From Guillardia theta CCMP2712 (taxonomy: Eukaryota > Cryptophyceae > Pyrenomonadales > Geminigeraceae), in the NCBI RefSeq assembly GCF_000315625.1, contig NW_005434666.1, positions 1 through 64,000 of the forward strand: a stretch of 64,000 nucleotides of DNA. The letters run 5' to 3'. This document shows, one piece after another, positions 10,705-20,172 of the stretch. A program made the position numbers and the translations under genes. Numbering within the stretch: the stretch's first letter is position 1; each line of letters opens with the position of its first letter. The notes under the pieces are model-generated. The model had not been told where the DNA came from, searched no databases, and saw only the letters and a program-made list of their open reading frames with translations.

Positions 10705-11040
10705 TTGGCTCAACTGCGACCACGTGCGTGTGCATCTATCAACCACTTTTTTGCAGTAGGCCTTACTCAAAACATGTCGAATTTCTGCCAAGTATCCCAG
10801 GACAGCAACCAGAAAAAACGAGGTGTCCTCGCTATTCTCGATGGAGATTCGTCTAGAGACAGAGATGACTCTTTCTGCGAAGTAAAGGAAATGTTGTCTG
10901 TCGGTTGTAATGGAACGACTGGAATTCTGATGAGACAGCACAATACAGACAGCACGAACGTGCAGAATCTTGAGATGCGAGAGGATGGGCAGAACAAAGA
11001 AAACATAGATCTTTTAGAAAAGATCTTAAGGATTTGGTAG
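10705..11040 (+). CDS. Hypothetical polar protein, possibly partial
   Basis: An open frame rich in Ser, Asp and Asn (SQDSNQKKRGVLAILDGDSS, ENIDLLEKILRIW). The internal ATG at 10774 is an alternative start after a possible splice acceptor (TTTTTTGCAG). No domain recognised. A further open frame with a short Cys cluster (CNKCATCTC) lies downstream at 11073-11369 and could be another exon, but I found no phase-consistent splice joining them. Confidence 0.25.
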   Translation: MAQLRPRACASINHFFAVGLTQNMSNFCQVSQDSNQKKRGVLAILDGDSSRDRDDSFCEVKEMLSVGCNGTTGILMRQHNTDSTNVQNLEMREDGQNKENIDLLEKILRIW

Positions 11041-11396
11041 AAAAGGCATACCTGAGTATTTTCTCAATATAAGTGCATGTACATAGACCTGTAATAAAAC
11101 AAGAATATGTAACACGATCAACCTTGACGGGTGTTTGTTTCATCCTGAGCGATTTTATTGGAGATCTGTCTCAAGGCATCGCGAAAGCTACAAAAAAAAA
11201 ATCGACTCGACTTGAAGTCACTTCAACAAACAAACAGATCACAAAATCTGCGTGCAACAAATGCGCGACGTGTACATGTCAAAAAGCCAGGGCGTTCAAG
11301 ATACCGAATCTCATGCTGAAGACATCCGGAAAGTTCAATCTAGCTTGGAGAGCAGACGAATCCCACTGAGATTGCCGGAGACGTTTGCCCATGCTT

Positions 11397-13199
11397 TCAG
11401 CTAGAGCTGAGGACAACAACCGAGCTTGAGTTGAAGACTCCTCCGTTTCCTTTGTAAGAGATCACCAAACGAAGTGATTCGTACGCGCATACCGTAGACC
11501 AGTGCCCGCTTGCAGTTCGGAATTTGCCGCCCGCCTAGATAACCCGAGTTTTCAGCCAGAGCTAGATATCTTCAACAGACCTTCTGTCGCTGTCAACGAA
11601 AGCTGTTCGAATGCCTCAATCAAAGCAAAAAATGCAGGCACCTAGATAATTTCAGCTTCATTTACTCAACTCTTCCTGATACCTCCCAGGGCGCACCGAA
11701 GGACAAAAGCCCTCCATGCGTATTGACTGGAAAATCTTTCACAGACAAGCGTTGTTTCATTGACCTACAGTCGTTCCAAATCCTGCAATCTAAATCAAGA
11801 AGGCGGGCACACACAGAGTCTGCAATCACCTAAACTTATCTTCGATCCATTGTCCTCCTTGCCCTTCCTTTGCAAGCCCTGAAGCTTCCACTGCTCTGTA
11901 GATGCATATGTTTGTTATTTGGAATCTCTCTTGAATGCTTGTTTTTACCGGAGAAAACATATCGGGAAACAATCATAGAGTCCAAAGAAATCAATGTCCT
12001 TGGCAGAACAATTGCAAGAATCGTAGCTGCAAGGATGAAGTCATACCACGGTCAGTCCACACAACCAAAAACATGGAGAATTATTACGCTCTCTGGAAGG
12101 CATGTTTGGCGGAAGAAATCCTGGAAAGCGTAGATTGATAGTCCTCTACTGTCAGTGCAGGGCTTGAAGCTTCTCCACCGCCCACAACTTTGATATTCCT
12201 GGCAGCAAGCAACTCAAGAAGAAATGTGCATACAAAATTATTGTTTACCCTTTCTTAGTAACAACAATTGCAGCAGCACCATCAGCCTTTCGGGCGCACT
12301 CGAGCAAGTTGAGATTTTGGCCTACAGTCTGAAACGGCCACGCCCAGACGCAACAGCTCAAAACGTCACAAGATCTGACTAAGTTGATTATTACGAGAAC
12401 AAGATCACCGTCGAATTCAAGACTTCGTCCAAATCGTATGGCCTGCGTTGCACGGCAAGCGGATGATACGTCGCCTGAGCTGACATCAGGACGGAAACCA
12501 TTGCCAGCTGCACAGCAAAGCTTAGTGGCAAGTAAAAAGTAGATCAAAGGCATTGATACCTGCTCTCTAGAAACATTATGTTTTTGCATATGGGCTGTTG
12601 TGCAATGGGCATACGCATTTGGTATGTACGGAGACTTGAGATATGAGATATTTTGGCGGACTTCTCTTGACGCAAAAGCCTCATCAGCTCTTTCAACAAA
12701 TTCTCTGGGGTTGAGTGAAGAAACCGAATCCCCTCCCACAACGACCACAACATTATAGCCTTCGTTCTCAACCATTTGCTTTGCCTGACAAATTGTAAGA
12801 GGGGAGGGGTTGTAGTCATCATGATGGTGTAAAGTGCCTGCAACAACATCGATACGGGACTTGCTCCCCCAACATCAATCGTTTTCGCACAGAACGGCCT
12901 TCTTTGAGCGTGATCAAATAGATCGCATTCCTTCCAAAATGGTCATGATGATAAAACACTGCAAATCCGAGTGCAATCACAGTTGCGATATGATGCGCTT
13001 CCATGAACTTCGGGTCCGACAACGAAGGGCATGCAAGCTAACAAGGCAAATAGATATTGAAAACCTAAATGGAAATATGGGAAATAAATACCAGGGCGTC
13101 TACACTTGTCTTTGCGATTTGTGCCCGTCCAAGAGCTCGTGACAAAGCTTCCTGTATAAGTTGCGAAGGCCTCAATCCCAACCTACGTGTTGCGATCAT
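11397..13199 (-). CDS. SCP2-type thiolase family protein, about 13 exons
   Basis: Exons traced on the minus strand begin 13199-13092, 13037-12981, 12930-12838, 12784-12560 and about 12507-12409, then eight more to TGA at 11397. Family landmarks follow in order: QEALSRALGRA, KTIDVGGASPVS, NVVVVVGGDSVSSL, SPYIPNAYA, LAMVSVLMSAQATYHPLA, NLLECARKADGAAAIVV, AKDIDFFGLYDCFP, GGQWIED, VNTHGGLLSFGAPW, and the end LVYGNGGVFNSSSVVVL. Thiolases join or cleave acyl-CoAs. Two catalytic positions look altered: the usual nucleophile Cys region reads GGASP, and the usual GHP near the C terminus reads GAP, so activity is uncertain. Intron 3 (12837-12785) has a GC donor. The model starts about 20 residues short of the usual N terminus, so an upstream exon may be missing. 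Confidence 0.85.
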
Positions 13200-13761
13200 T
13201 CAAGCTGTAGATTGTCAGAGGATCAAGCGGAATAGCTCGACTTTGCATGGACATGATCTGAGCCACTGAGTGCAAGCATCAGCCTCCTCTTGAAGTCATC
13301 ACCTCACTCCGATGCGCGATGCGCCCCAACCGCTCACAGTAGCCATAGCAGGGCAGATAGCAGGGATTGTTTTTCTAGCAGGGTTTACCTTGAACTTTCC
13401 GGGTTTAGTTATTTTAGATGTCCGCATCTCTGAGGCGGTTTTGTATTAAGTAGGCTACTCTTGATGAAATTGCGACAATGCACCCTCTGAAATTGCAGCT
13501 TGTTTCATTCTATACAATGAAATTGATCATGAACAACAGCTTGGGCATGAAAAATAGTTTGATGAGTTGATTTGCAAAGCAGAGCGAGATCAGACCTTGT
13601 TTTATTGATTTTACGTGACTCATAGCATGTGAGGAAAAGAAAATAAGGCTCTTGATTCGTCAATATGAATAACTCCTCCCAAGATGGATTATGTGATGAA
13701 AGAATAAATTGATTGAACTATCGAAAAAAATATATGGATAAGTCCCATGCCATGGATTCAA
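13200..13761. other. AT-rich spacer
   Basis: Lies upstream of the thiolase model. It may contain a missing first thiolase exon (a short frame with SRAIPLDPLTIYS lies just upstream of 13199) and otherwise AT-rich sequence without coding signal. Confidence 0.4.
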
Positions 13762-14106
13762 TCATTCAAGCAGCAATTCGCCGACTTCCTTAAAATCCTC
13801 CATCTTAGGGAAGTTTGATGATTGAAAGCTTCCACTGCTGTCAGTGAAATTGCCCATACACTTGTTCTCGAATGATGCTGAAAAAGATCTTCCATAACAT
13901 GCGCGGCAATTTAGTCCGCGAGACTTTTGCGGCAAGTCATCATAACAAACATGCACGTCGTCCGTGCCTGTCATCCTTTCATCGGCATATCCTTCGCTAG
14001 AGACAAGGGTGGAAAAAAAGGGTGTATTTCTTGGCGAAGGCACTGGGAGATCGCATGGGCAGTGCCCATAGAATTGTTCGAAATCTGTCTTTGAGAGCGG
14101 TTGCAT
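13762..14106 (-). CDS. Hypothetical Cys-containing small protein
   Basis: A 114-codon single-exon frame with six Cys, including CPC near the N terminus and a CRAC pair in the middle, and a polar C terminus. No family recognised. It starts about 600 bp from the rRNA methylase gene on the other strand. Length and composition allow a real gene, but I have no conservation evidence. Confidence 0.35.
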   Translation of the reverse strand: MQPLSKTDFEQFYGHCPCDLPVPSPRNTPFFSTLVSSEGYADERMTGTDDVHVCYDDLPQKSRGLNCRACYGRSFSASFENKCMGNFTDSSGSFQSSNFPKMEDFKEVGELLLE

Positions 14107-14439
14107 TGCTCTGTCTGAAACAGGAAAGGCCAGGAAGGAGGTAACTAGGAGGACTCTGGAGCTTTTGTTCTCTTTCTAGAGGAAGCAGGGGACAGGAATA
14201 TGGAGCTGAGGAGATGCGTGTATGTTGAGGATGACGCAAGTTGATACCAACCTGCTGAGGATGTTGCGGGTTGATGTGGGAGGTGCAATCGAATCAGGAG
14301 ATGTGAACCGTACAAAGTTTCAGTTTGTCAACGAAAAAGATTGATATCGCAGCAGACGGCGAAGTCCTCTGGGAGTCGAACTGTGATTTCTCTTCTTTTT
14401 GCGTTCTGCTTTCCCGCATGTGCATCTTTGCTCCTTGTT

Positions 14440-14660
14440 ACGTCTCCTCAAGGGGTCATCCAAGCCCGCCTCCGATTTTGATGAAGTCCCGGAAGTTCGG
14501 CCGGGCCTTGCGGCACTCTAGGCCCGGAGTCACCTGTTGTCGCCGTTTGGCCTGTGCGACAGTGTCAGGGTCAAGCCTCCTGATTGTCCTCGTACTGATT
14601 TTTAACTTAACTTTGAGTAAAGTGCATAGTTGTGCAGGTCGTCGGCCACCCTGCCGAAGT
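14440..14660 (-). repeat. Dispersed element, partial copy
   Basis: Positions 14555-14625 read on the minus strand match the module also present at 17716, 61225 and, in part, 27517 and 62740: an AGTTAAGTTAAAAATCAG stretch, then ACGAGGACAATCAGGAGG, then CTTGACCCTGACACTG. The flank at 14470-14550 carries a short GC-rich patch (GGCCGGGCC, CCCGGAGTCAC). In this copy CAGGAG is directly followed by GCTTGACC with no insert. Confidence 0.7.
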
Positions 14661-14708
14661 AGTAGTAGTAGTTATGAGTCAAAACTTTCGAGACCTCTGG
14701 CCCCCAAA

Positions 14709-16118
14709 ATGCTGCTTACAGCGAGAGTGGCAAGGAGTGTGGTGTCTTTGGGCATCATAATGGATTTGCTTAGCATGGTAGGATGCTTCTACCTGCATTC
14801 GCCACAAACATTGTTAGGAATCTGCTCTGTGACATCCAGAAGTTGTGTGCAGCCACCCTTTGGTCTCAAGACTGGCAAAATGACAACCCAAAAAGCGAAC
14901 ATGAGAAGGGCAAGATCGACGCTTTATCTAAGCACCCAAAGCGATCCACCTAATGAGCAACAGGTAGAACTAAATCGAAAGGAAAGAAGAAGATTGAACA
15001 GGAAAAATAGGAACAACCAAAGGAATAGGCTTACCGCTGATACACCAATAGGGCTTACCTCTATTGCACGCAAAAAATCCTTATCTCAAAATTTTCTTGT
15101 GGACGATGCAATCATCATGTCCTTGGTGAACTGTGTGGATGATCAGAGTCAAATGGGATGTTGTGTTGTAGAGTTGGGTCCGGGTCTAGGCTCTTTGACA
15201 AAGCATCTGCTTGAGCGATTTCCTCGCATGAAAGCTGTTGAGCTCGATGGCCAAGCTGTCAAGTCCCTTCAGGTGTCTTACCCCAATCTGGATATTACTG
15301 AGCAAAGTCTTTTGGATTTTGATTTCAAAAAACACTACGACGAGAAGGGAGAACGACTCACTGTCATCTCAAACGTTCCATTTGGAATATCAAGTTCCAC
15401 CTTGTACAAGCTGTTGGAAAACTCGGCGTACATTAGACGATCAGTTCTGGTTTTACAGCAAGAAGTCATTGACAGGATAATGTCTGGCCAAACTCAAAGA
15501 AAATACGGCTCGCTTTCAATAGAGCATGTGATTCGTGCAGAAAACATTCGGCAAGAAATGACCATACCGCCTATGGCATTTGAACCCCCTCCAAGACAAA
15601 CCAGAATAGGTGATTGTATTATCGTTCAAGGCTGCATGATTCATTCCTCTTCAAAGGTGTTGTCTCTATTGACTATCAAGAAGAGCTCCCGCTGGAAGAA
15701 TCTGAGATGCGGTAAGATAATGCTGGGTATATCAAGAAGATCAAACACATGCAGGATTCTTCGCTTATGCCTCCAAGCTTCGTTCGAGAAGTAACATTAG
15801 TTTGAGATCTTTTTTTTCACAGTTTTATCAATACGTTTGATTTGAAAAAATAGGAAAGGGGTAACATTACGTGAGAGTTTGCCAAGGAGCAAGGAATTAA
15901 GAAAGGCAAGTTAATCCAAGAAATTACCTGAAACCTGATGATTTGGGCCAGGAGCTCCAAGGACTTGCAGAAATCTGTTTGAGTGACGCAAATTGGCTGG
16001 ATAAAAAACCTGCCACCCTGTCTCCTGGAAAGTGGCTGCATATTGCAAGGTGAGTCACATGAGGGCCATTTCACTGTAAACGCCGGTAGGCTGTGAGCTT
16101 GTTTGCGATTCAAGTTGA
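14709..16118 (+). CDS. rRNA adenine N6,N6-dimethyltransferase (KsgA/Dim1 family), likely organellar
   Basis: Six exons in phase: 14709-15609, 15657-15711, 15755-15790, 15854-15905, 15952-16049 and 16115-16118, giving 381 aa. These enzymes dimethylate two adjacent adenines in the small-subunit rRNA 3' hairpin using S-adenosylmethionine. Seen in order: KKSLSQNFLVDD, VELGPGLGSLTKHLL (SAM motif I), AVELDGQAV, the catalytic NVPFGISS (family NLPY), LVLQQEVIDRI, KYGSLSIEH, AFEPPP, GVVSIDYQEELP, SFEKKGVTL and a C-terminal RPxxLS-like KPATLSPGKWL. The N-terminal 110 residues look like an organelle presequence; ATG 14760 is an alternative start. Intron 4 (15906-15951) is a GC-AG intron with the ideal donor AAG|GCAAGT. 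The final exon carries only T plus TGA. An apparent stop at 15794 is intronic. Confidence 0.92.
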
Positions 16119-16189
16119 AGAATTTCCCTGAGAAAGGAAGTATTTAACATTTTTCTTCTTCAGATCTATCTACTCCAGGTCCATGTCGT

Positions 16190-17715
16190 CGCTGAGTGAG
16201 ACCGTCTGAGACCGTCGGACTCTGGGCTCGGATGTCCAACATGCGGGCCCGGGGGACTAGGATCACCCGGCGCTCAGCGGCTGACAGCCGGACTCTAATT
16301 AATGATACTTAGTACGGTCGGATGCATGTTGGAAGACGGGAAGCTGACTCGTCCACTTGTCGCTGTCACGAGTCAGTGCTGTCCCCCCGGCCCGAATAAT
16401 CACTATTAAGTAACTGTAATCATGCGGCACCTCCGACTGACTGACATGTGACAGTCAGATCGGCGGTCGGACTCGCCGGACCCGGCAAGTTACGGTCACG
16501 GTGTGTTAAGTTAGTTCCCGCCACGGTACTAGTCACGGTTATTCAACGGTGGACCAGCACTGTCAGTTCCGGCGGCGGGCCTATAGTGAGGTGACCGTGC
16601 GGCCGCCGGGCCGCCCGGCGGCGGACTCGGTCACCGGGTCTTGCCCCTCGGAACTTCGGAACTTCGGAACTCGGAAACTCAGTAGGCGGCACGGGTAGTA
16701 CCGGGTACATAGTACGCCGGGGGCCGTACGGTAGTACTATCAGTACTACTACCGTACGCCGGGTGTGGGTACCGTACAGCGCGGCCCTCCGAGGCTCGGA
16801 GTACCCGCCCTCGTCACAGTCGGGGAGTCCGATCACGACGGTACCCGGACCGTACTGGTTCGGAACCGTGGCCCACGGTTGAATGGCCAGTCCTGGCACT
16901 GTGTGAGCGGCCGCGCCGCGCCGCGGCCGGGGCACCGCCGCCGCCGGCCCGGCCCGGGCACTGCCCCGGCAGACTGGCCGCGGGCGCGGCCTCCGGGAGC
17001 CTTCACACGGCGGACGATCGCCGCGGGCCGGGGGGGACTCCTGAGACCGGCGTACTAGTAGCGTCGGCAGCGGCCGCGCATCCGGCCGGCGGCGGCCGCA
17101 GCCTGAGTGCGCCGGGCCGCGCGACTACTAGTCATGCATGCGGGAGCCGGGAACCGCTGGCCCGGCGGCGGCCCCCGGACTCAGTGCCAACGCCCCCGGG
17201 CCCGGCCCGGGCGGGCCGCGACGCCCGTGTGGCCCCGCTGAGTCTCCGACTCCCGCGCCGGGCCGGGCCCCCGGGCCCCCCGGCCGGGCCCCGGCGGGCC
17301 GCCCGGGGCCCGGCCCGGCAGTGCGGGGCGGCCGCCTCAGGCCGGCCGTCCGCCGGGCCCCGCCCCGAGGCCCGGGGCAGGCCCGTGGCCGCCAGTGCCA
17401 CTGCCAGTGCCCGGGGCCTGGGCGGGGCCCGTCATGTGCCGCACCGTCACCGTGGCACTGCCAGGCCCCGGCGCCCGGCCGCCCGGCCCGGGCGGCCCCC
17501 GGCGGCGGGGCCCGCCGGGGCCCCCTGACCGTCACGCCGACGACGGTGGCCGCCCGGGCCGCCTGAGGCTCCGGGCCAGTCCCGTCACGGCCGGGCCTTC
17601 GGGCCGGCCCGCCAAGTTGCCAGGCCCGGCCCGCGAGGGCGCATGCGGCCCGTACCGTCCGTACGGTGCTGTCGGAGCCGGTGGCAGGGTGGCACCCTTT
17701 ACGCAAAGTTACTGA
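16190..17715. repeat. GC-rich island 1, restricted short-word vocabulary
   Basis: About 1.5 kb of very GC-rich, CpG-rich sequence unlike its flanks. It is built largely from recurring short words: AGTC/GACT, CAGT/ACTG, GTCA/TGAC, CGGT/ACCG, CCGG/GGCC, GTACGG and AAGTT/AACTT. No long exact repeat unit is visible and A/T homopolymers are nearly absent. The right half is nearly pure G and C. Long frames on both strands here (for example 17128-17706) are rich in Gly, Pro, Arg and Ala with no domain, as expected from base composition, so I do not call genes. Confidence 0.75.
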
Positions 17716-18395
17716 GCCTTAAAAATCAGTACGAGGACAATCAGGAGAGTCGAGGGGCTTGACCCTGACACTGTCGCACAGGCCAAACGGCGGCGAGAAG
17801 AGAAAAGACAGCGAGAACCAACCCCACTGATCCTGCCAACTGCTGTCCCCGGGCCAAACTTAACTGTAACTGATACCTTCACTTAACTGCGCGCTGGACA
17901 ATCCCCCCGCCGGCCCCGCGCCGCCATGCCAGCGATCATCGGATGTCGCGGTGGCCGCCCGGCGCCGCCGAAGGAATGAGACGCATGCCGGGATGCACCC
18001 GCGATGATGGCAGCGTAGGACACTGGGGAGGCCTTGAGCTGACGAAAGATCCTGGACCGGGTCATGCGTTTGCAAGTCGGATCACCTGAGACGTACGGTC
18101 TCAGTGCGCCGAGGCCGAGAGACCATCCGAGCCCAGCGCTGCCGTTTCCTTGTTCGCCGAGCGATCCGCCAGCCACCACAGAAAGCGCAACGCATCGTCC
18201 TGCCGCAAGGCTCAGAGGCCATCATTGCTGGCGATGATGGGAAGAAAGGCCTTTGGCGGGACGTGCTGACAGTGAGCATATGCATTACGATGCCCTCGGA
18301 TCTTCCGCCGCAGTACGGTGCTGCCGCTTGCAGTTTGCTCCGAGCGAGGTCCGGTATTCCATCATTGTCAAAAGGTGGCACCAATCAATTTTCTA
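17716..18395 (+). repeat. Dispersed element, long copy A
   Basis: This segment aligns along its length with 27517-28110: shared blocks include CATGCCAGCGAT/CATGCCGGCGAT, GCCGCCGAAGGAAT, GGCCTTGAGCTGA, GAAAGATCCTGGACCGG, CAAGTCGGATCACCTGAG, CGAGGCCGAGAGACCATCC, GCCAGCCACCACAG and GCGATGATGGGAAGAAAGG. Copy A carries several insertions relative to copy B. Its 5' end has the ATCAGTACGAGGACAATC module. No convincing protein is encoded. The element directly abuts GC-rich island 1. Confidence 0.8.
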
Positions 18396-18720
18396 GTTGA
18401 GTCCCTGCATCGATGGGTCATCATGCTTTTACAGCTATCATCTGACCCTATCAATTGTTACGATGTTGTACCGCTCAATGATATGAGTAAACAATCAATG
18501 GTACATTGCATTGATTGAGTATTCATTCATAATGTCAGGTTATTACAGCCCCCGAGGATAAACAATAATAATACTCCTCCTCCGAGTCCCCGCATATCAC
18601 CCCTGCATTTGCCAGTCTCACCTACCCCCATGACTCCCACCTCACCACCCACCTTCAAGACTTCCTTTGCGCTCGGACATACAAGAGGCTACTGTACCAC
18701 ACTAGGTTTACTCAAAATAT
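18396..18720. other. Spacer without a supported gene
   Basis: AT-richer sequence after the repeat copy; nothing recognisable. It includes a C-rich stretch (18590-18660) with CCACCTCACCACCCACC-like sequence. Confidence 0.4.
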
Positions 18721-19077
18721 CTACAACCCCTGCGGCACGAACCTGATCAAACCATGGTCACTACCCACCTTTTTCTCAGAGTTTGAACCGGTGTGATGAC
18801 CACCTACCCGCCCGCCAGCGTGAAGCAAGCAACGTAGGCTTCTTTGCCATCCCCGCGACCCGGCATCGCAAGAATTTGTGAGAAAGAAGGGCAGTAAGCA
18901 GCATCGTGAGCCCTTTTCATCGGTAATATCTCTCCAGCATACCAGGTGAGAAACATAGCTCGGGGTATCATCATCCTTTCCTCCATCTACCCTTCCTGAA
19001 ACACACGGCCTCTTTTTCGAGCTTGTTACTCCTGGTCCTACACAAGTAACACTGCAAAAAAATAGTTGTCTTACCAT
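18721..19077 (-). CDS. Possible exon(s) of an unknown gene
   Basis: A minus-strand frame within this span has a good coding look (AHDAAYCPSFSQILAM, GDGKEAYVACFTLAGG), with potential GT donors after it. I could not link it in phase to a start or a recognised family. The opposite strand begins a plastid-targeted protein 67 bp away, so a divergent pair is plausible. Confidence 0.25.
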   Translation of the reverse strand: MVRQLFFCSVTCVGPGVTSSKKRPCVSGRVDGGKDDDTPSYVSHLVCWRDITDEKGSRCCLLPFFLTNSCDAGSRGWQRSLRCLLHAGGRVGGHHTGSNSEKKVGSDHGLIRFVPQGL

Positions 19078-19143
19078 TCATAATATCATGAACAAAAAGA
19101 GTTTCTAATTTTGTACTGGTACAGGGAACAAAACTCTGTTGAT

Positions 19144-19680
19144 ATGACAACGAGCTTACCGATCTTGGTTTCAATCCTTCTCACCTCTCTGATATGCCAA
19201 ATTTATTCCTTCACCCCGTCTCCAGTAGAGTGGAACTTGCAGTGTAGAAAACGGGCGAACCCCGATAATCGCTGTGTGAGGACATGCGCGCAAGTTTTAC
19301 CACAAGAAGATAGATTGCATGTTGCAAATGGCGATCAATTGAATTCGGAGGTAGAGGAAAACGCGAACGAAGCTTCGAAGGACATTCAAGCATCGTCACA
19401 GATAATGAGGTGGCTTGGATCCCAATACACAACCAAGAAGACTACAAAGCAGTACCTTGAATCTATTCAGATGGACATCGAGTTGCAGGAAAGTAGAAAA
19501 AGAAGGCCTGACGATTTTGGAGATGAATTGGGTGAAGCAAGCGATGAGAGGCCAACCTTCAAGGTCGCGGGCCTTTCTAATCTCGAGTTGTCGAAGAGAC
19601 AGCGGATCAAGATGGCACTCAGAAATGGAATTTCATACATTGCAAAATCTGCGGGATCAATTCTTAATTTCAGCAAATAG
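19144..19680 (+). CDS. Plastid-targeted protein of unknown function
   Basis: A single-exon frame; I choose ATG 19144 because it begins directly with a signal peptide (MTTSLPILVSILLTSLICQ). The hydrophobic core is followed by IYS then FTPSPVEW, matching the pattern in which a Phe follows the signal-peptide cleavage site in plastid precursors of algae with complex red plastids. The mature part (about 150 aa) is soluble and charged, with helical segments (QYLESIQMDIELQES, LELSKRQRIKMALR) and a C-terminal amphipathic stretch. No family recognised. Location is inferred from the presequence only. Confidence 0.6.
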   Translation: MTTSLPILVSILLTSLICQIYSFTPSPVEWNLQCRKRANPDNRCVRTCAQVLPQEDRLHVANGDQLNSEVEENANEASKDIQASSQIMRWLGSQYTTKKTTKQYLESIQMDIELQESRKRRPDDFGDELGEASDERPTFKVAGLSNLELSKRQRIKMALRNGISYIAKSAGSILNFSK

Positions 19681-20172
19681 CTGATGGTTTTTGCTGGATG
19701 AAAGTTGTTAGATGCTGCCCTCGTTTTTGTATAGTAATACACATGACTCTTACATGATGTTCGTAACAAACCACAAATGTGGATGCATGATAATGAATTT
19801 CTTCAAGCTCATGAAAAGGGATTTCTGATTCAACAACGATTGCAAGGTATCCCTGAACGAACAGGCCACATCTTTGAGGGACGAGAGGCAGAAATTCTTT
19901 GTTGTAAACACGCAGCATCGCAATTCATCGCATCTTATCATTCCGTTACGATGTGTTCTAATATTTCGAAACCCGCAAAACATGGTACCCATTAACGATT
20001 TGATAATCTGGCGAAACGCAGGGTTTGAGTCGGGCTTCAGTCGTATATCAAATTATGTTATGTTAGGTTTACTAAGCCAGAAATCAAACACGTAACAAAA
20101 TCACACTTCATCGCCTTGACATGTCTGACGTCGCAATACTTGCTGCCTAAGCTGTCAAGAAACTCTTCCCGG
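19681..20172. other. Convergent 3' spacer
   Basis: Lies between the stop codons of the plastid-targeted protein and the nucleotidyltransferase. AT-rich, no supported gene. A short GC patch (ACCCGGTATGACCGGTAGC) at 20175-20195 falls in the nucleotidyltransferase 3' coding end rather than in this spacer. Confidence 0.4.

Noticed and set aside
12245-12775. Continuous 177-codon minus-strand frame in the thiolase region
   Set aside because: Removing two introns gives the conserved LAMVSVLMSAQATYHP segment instead of the non-family reading; the continuous frame is partly intronic.
14325-15794. Reading the rRNA dimethylase as one uninterrupted 489-codon frame
   Set aside because: The 5' 128 codons run through the dispersed element, and after 15609 the family C terminus appears only when short introns are removed; the frame stop at 15794 is intronic.
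17128-17706. Long minus- and plus-strand open frames in GC-rich island 1
   Set aside because: Overlapping open frames on both strands with Pro/Gly/Arg/Ala bias are expected in nearly pure G+C sequence lacking AT-rich stop codons; no domain or splice evidence.
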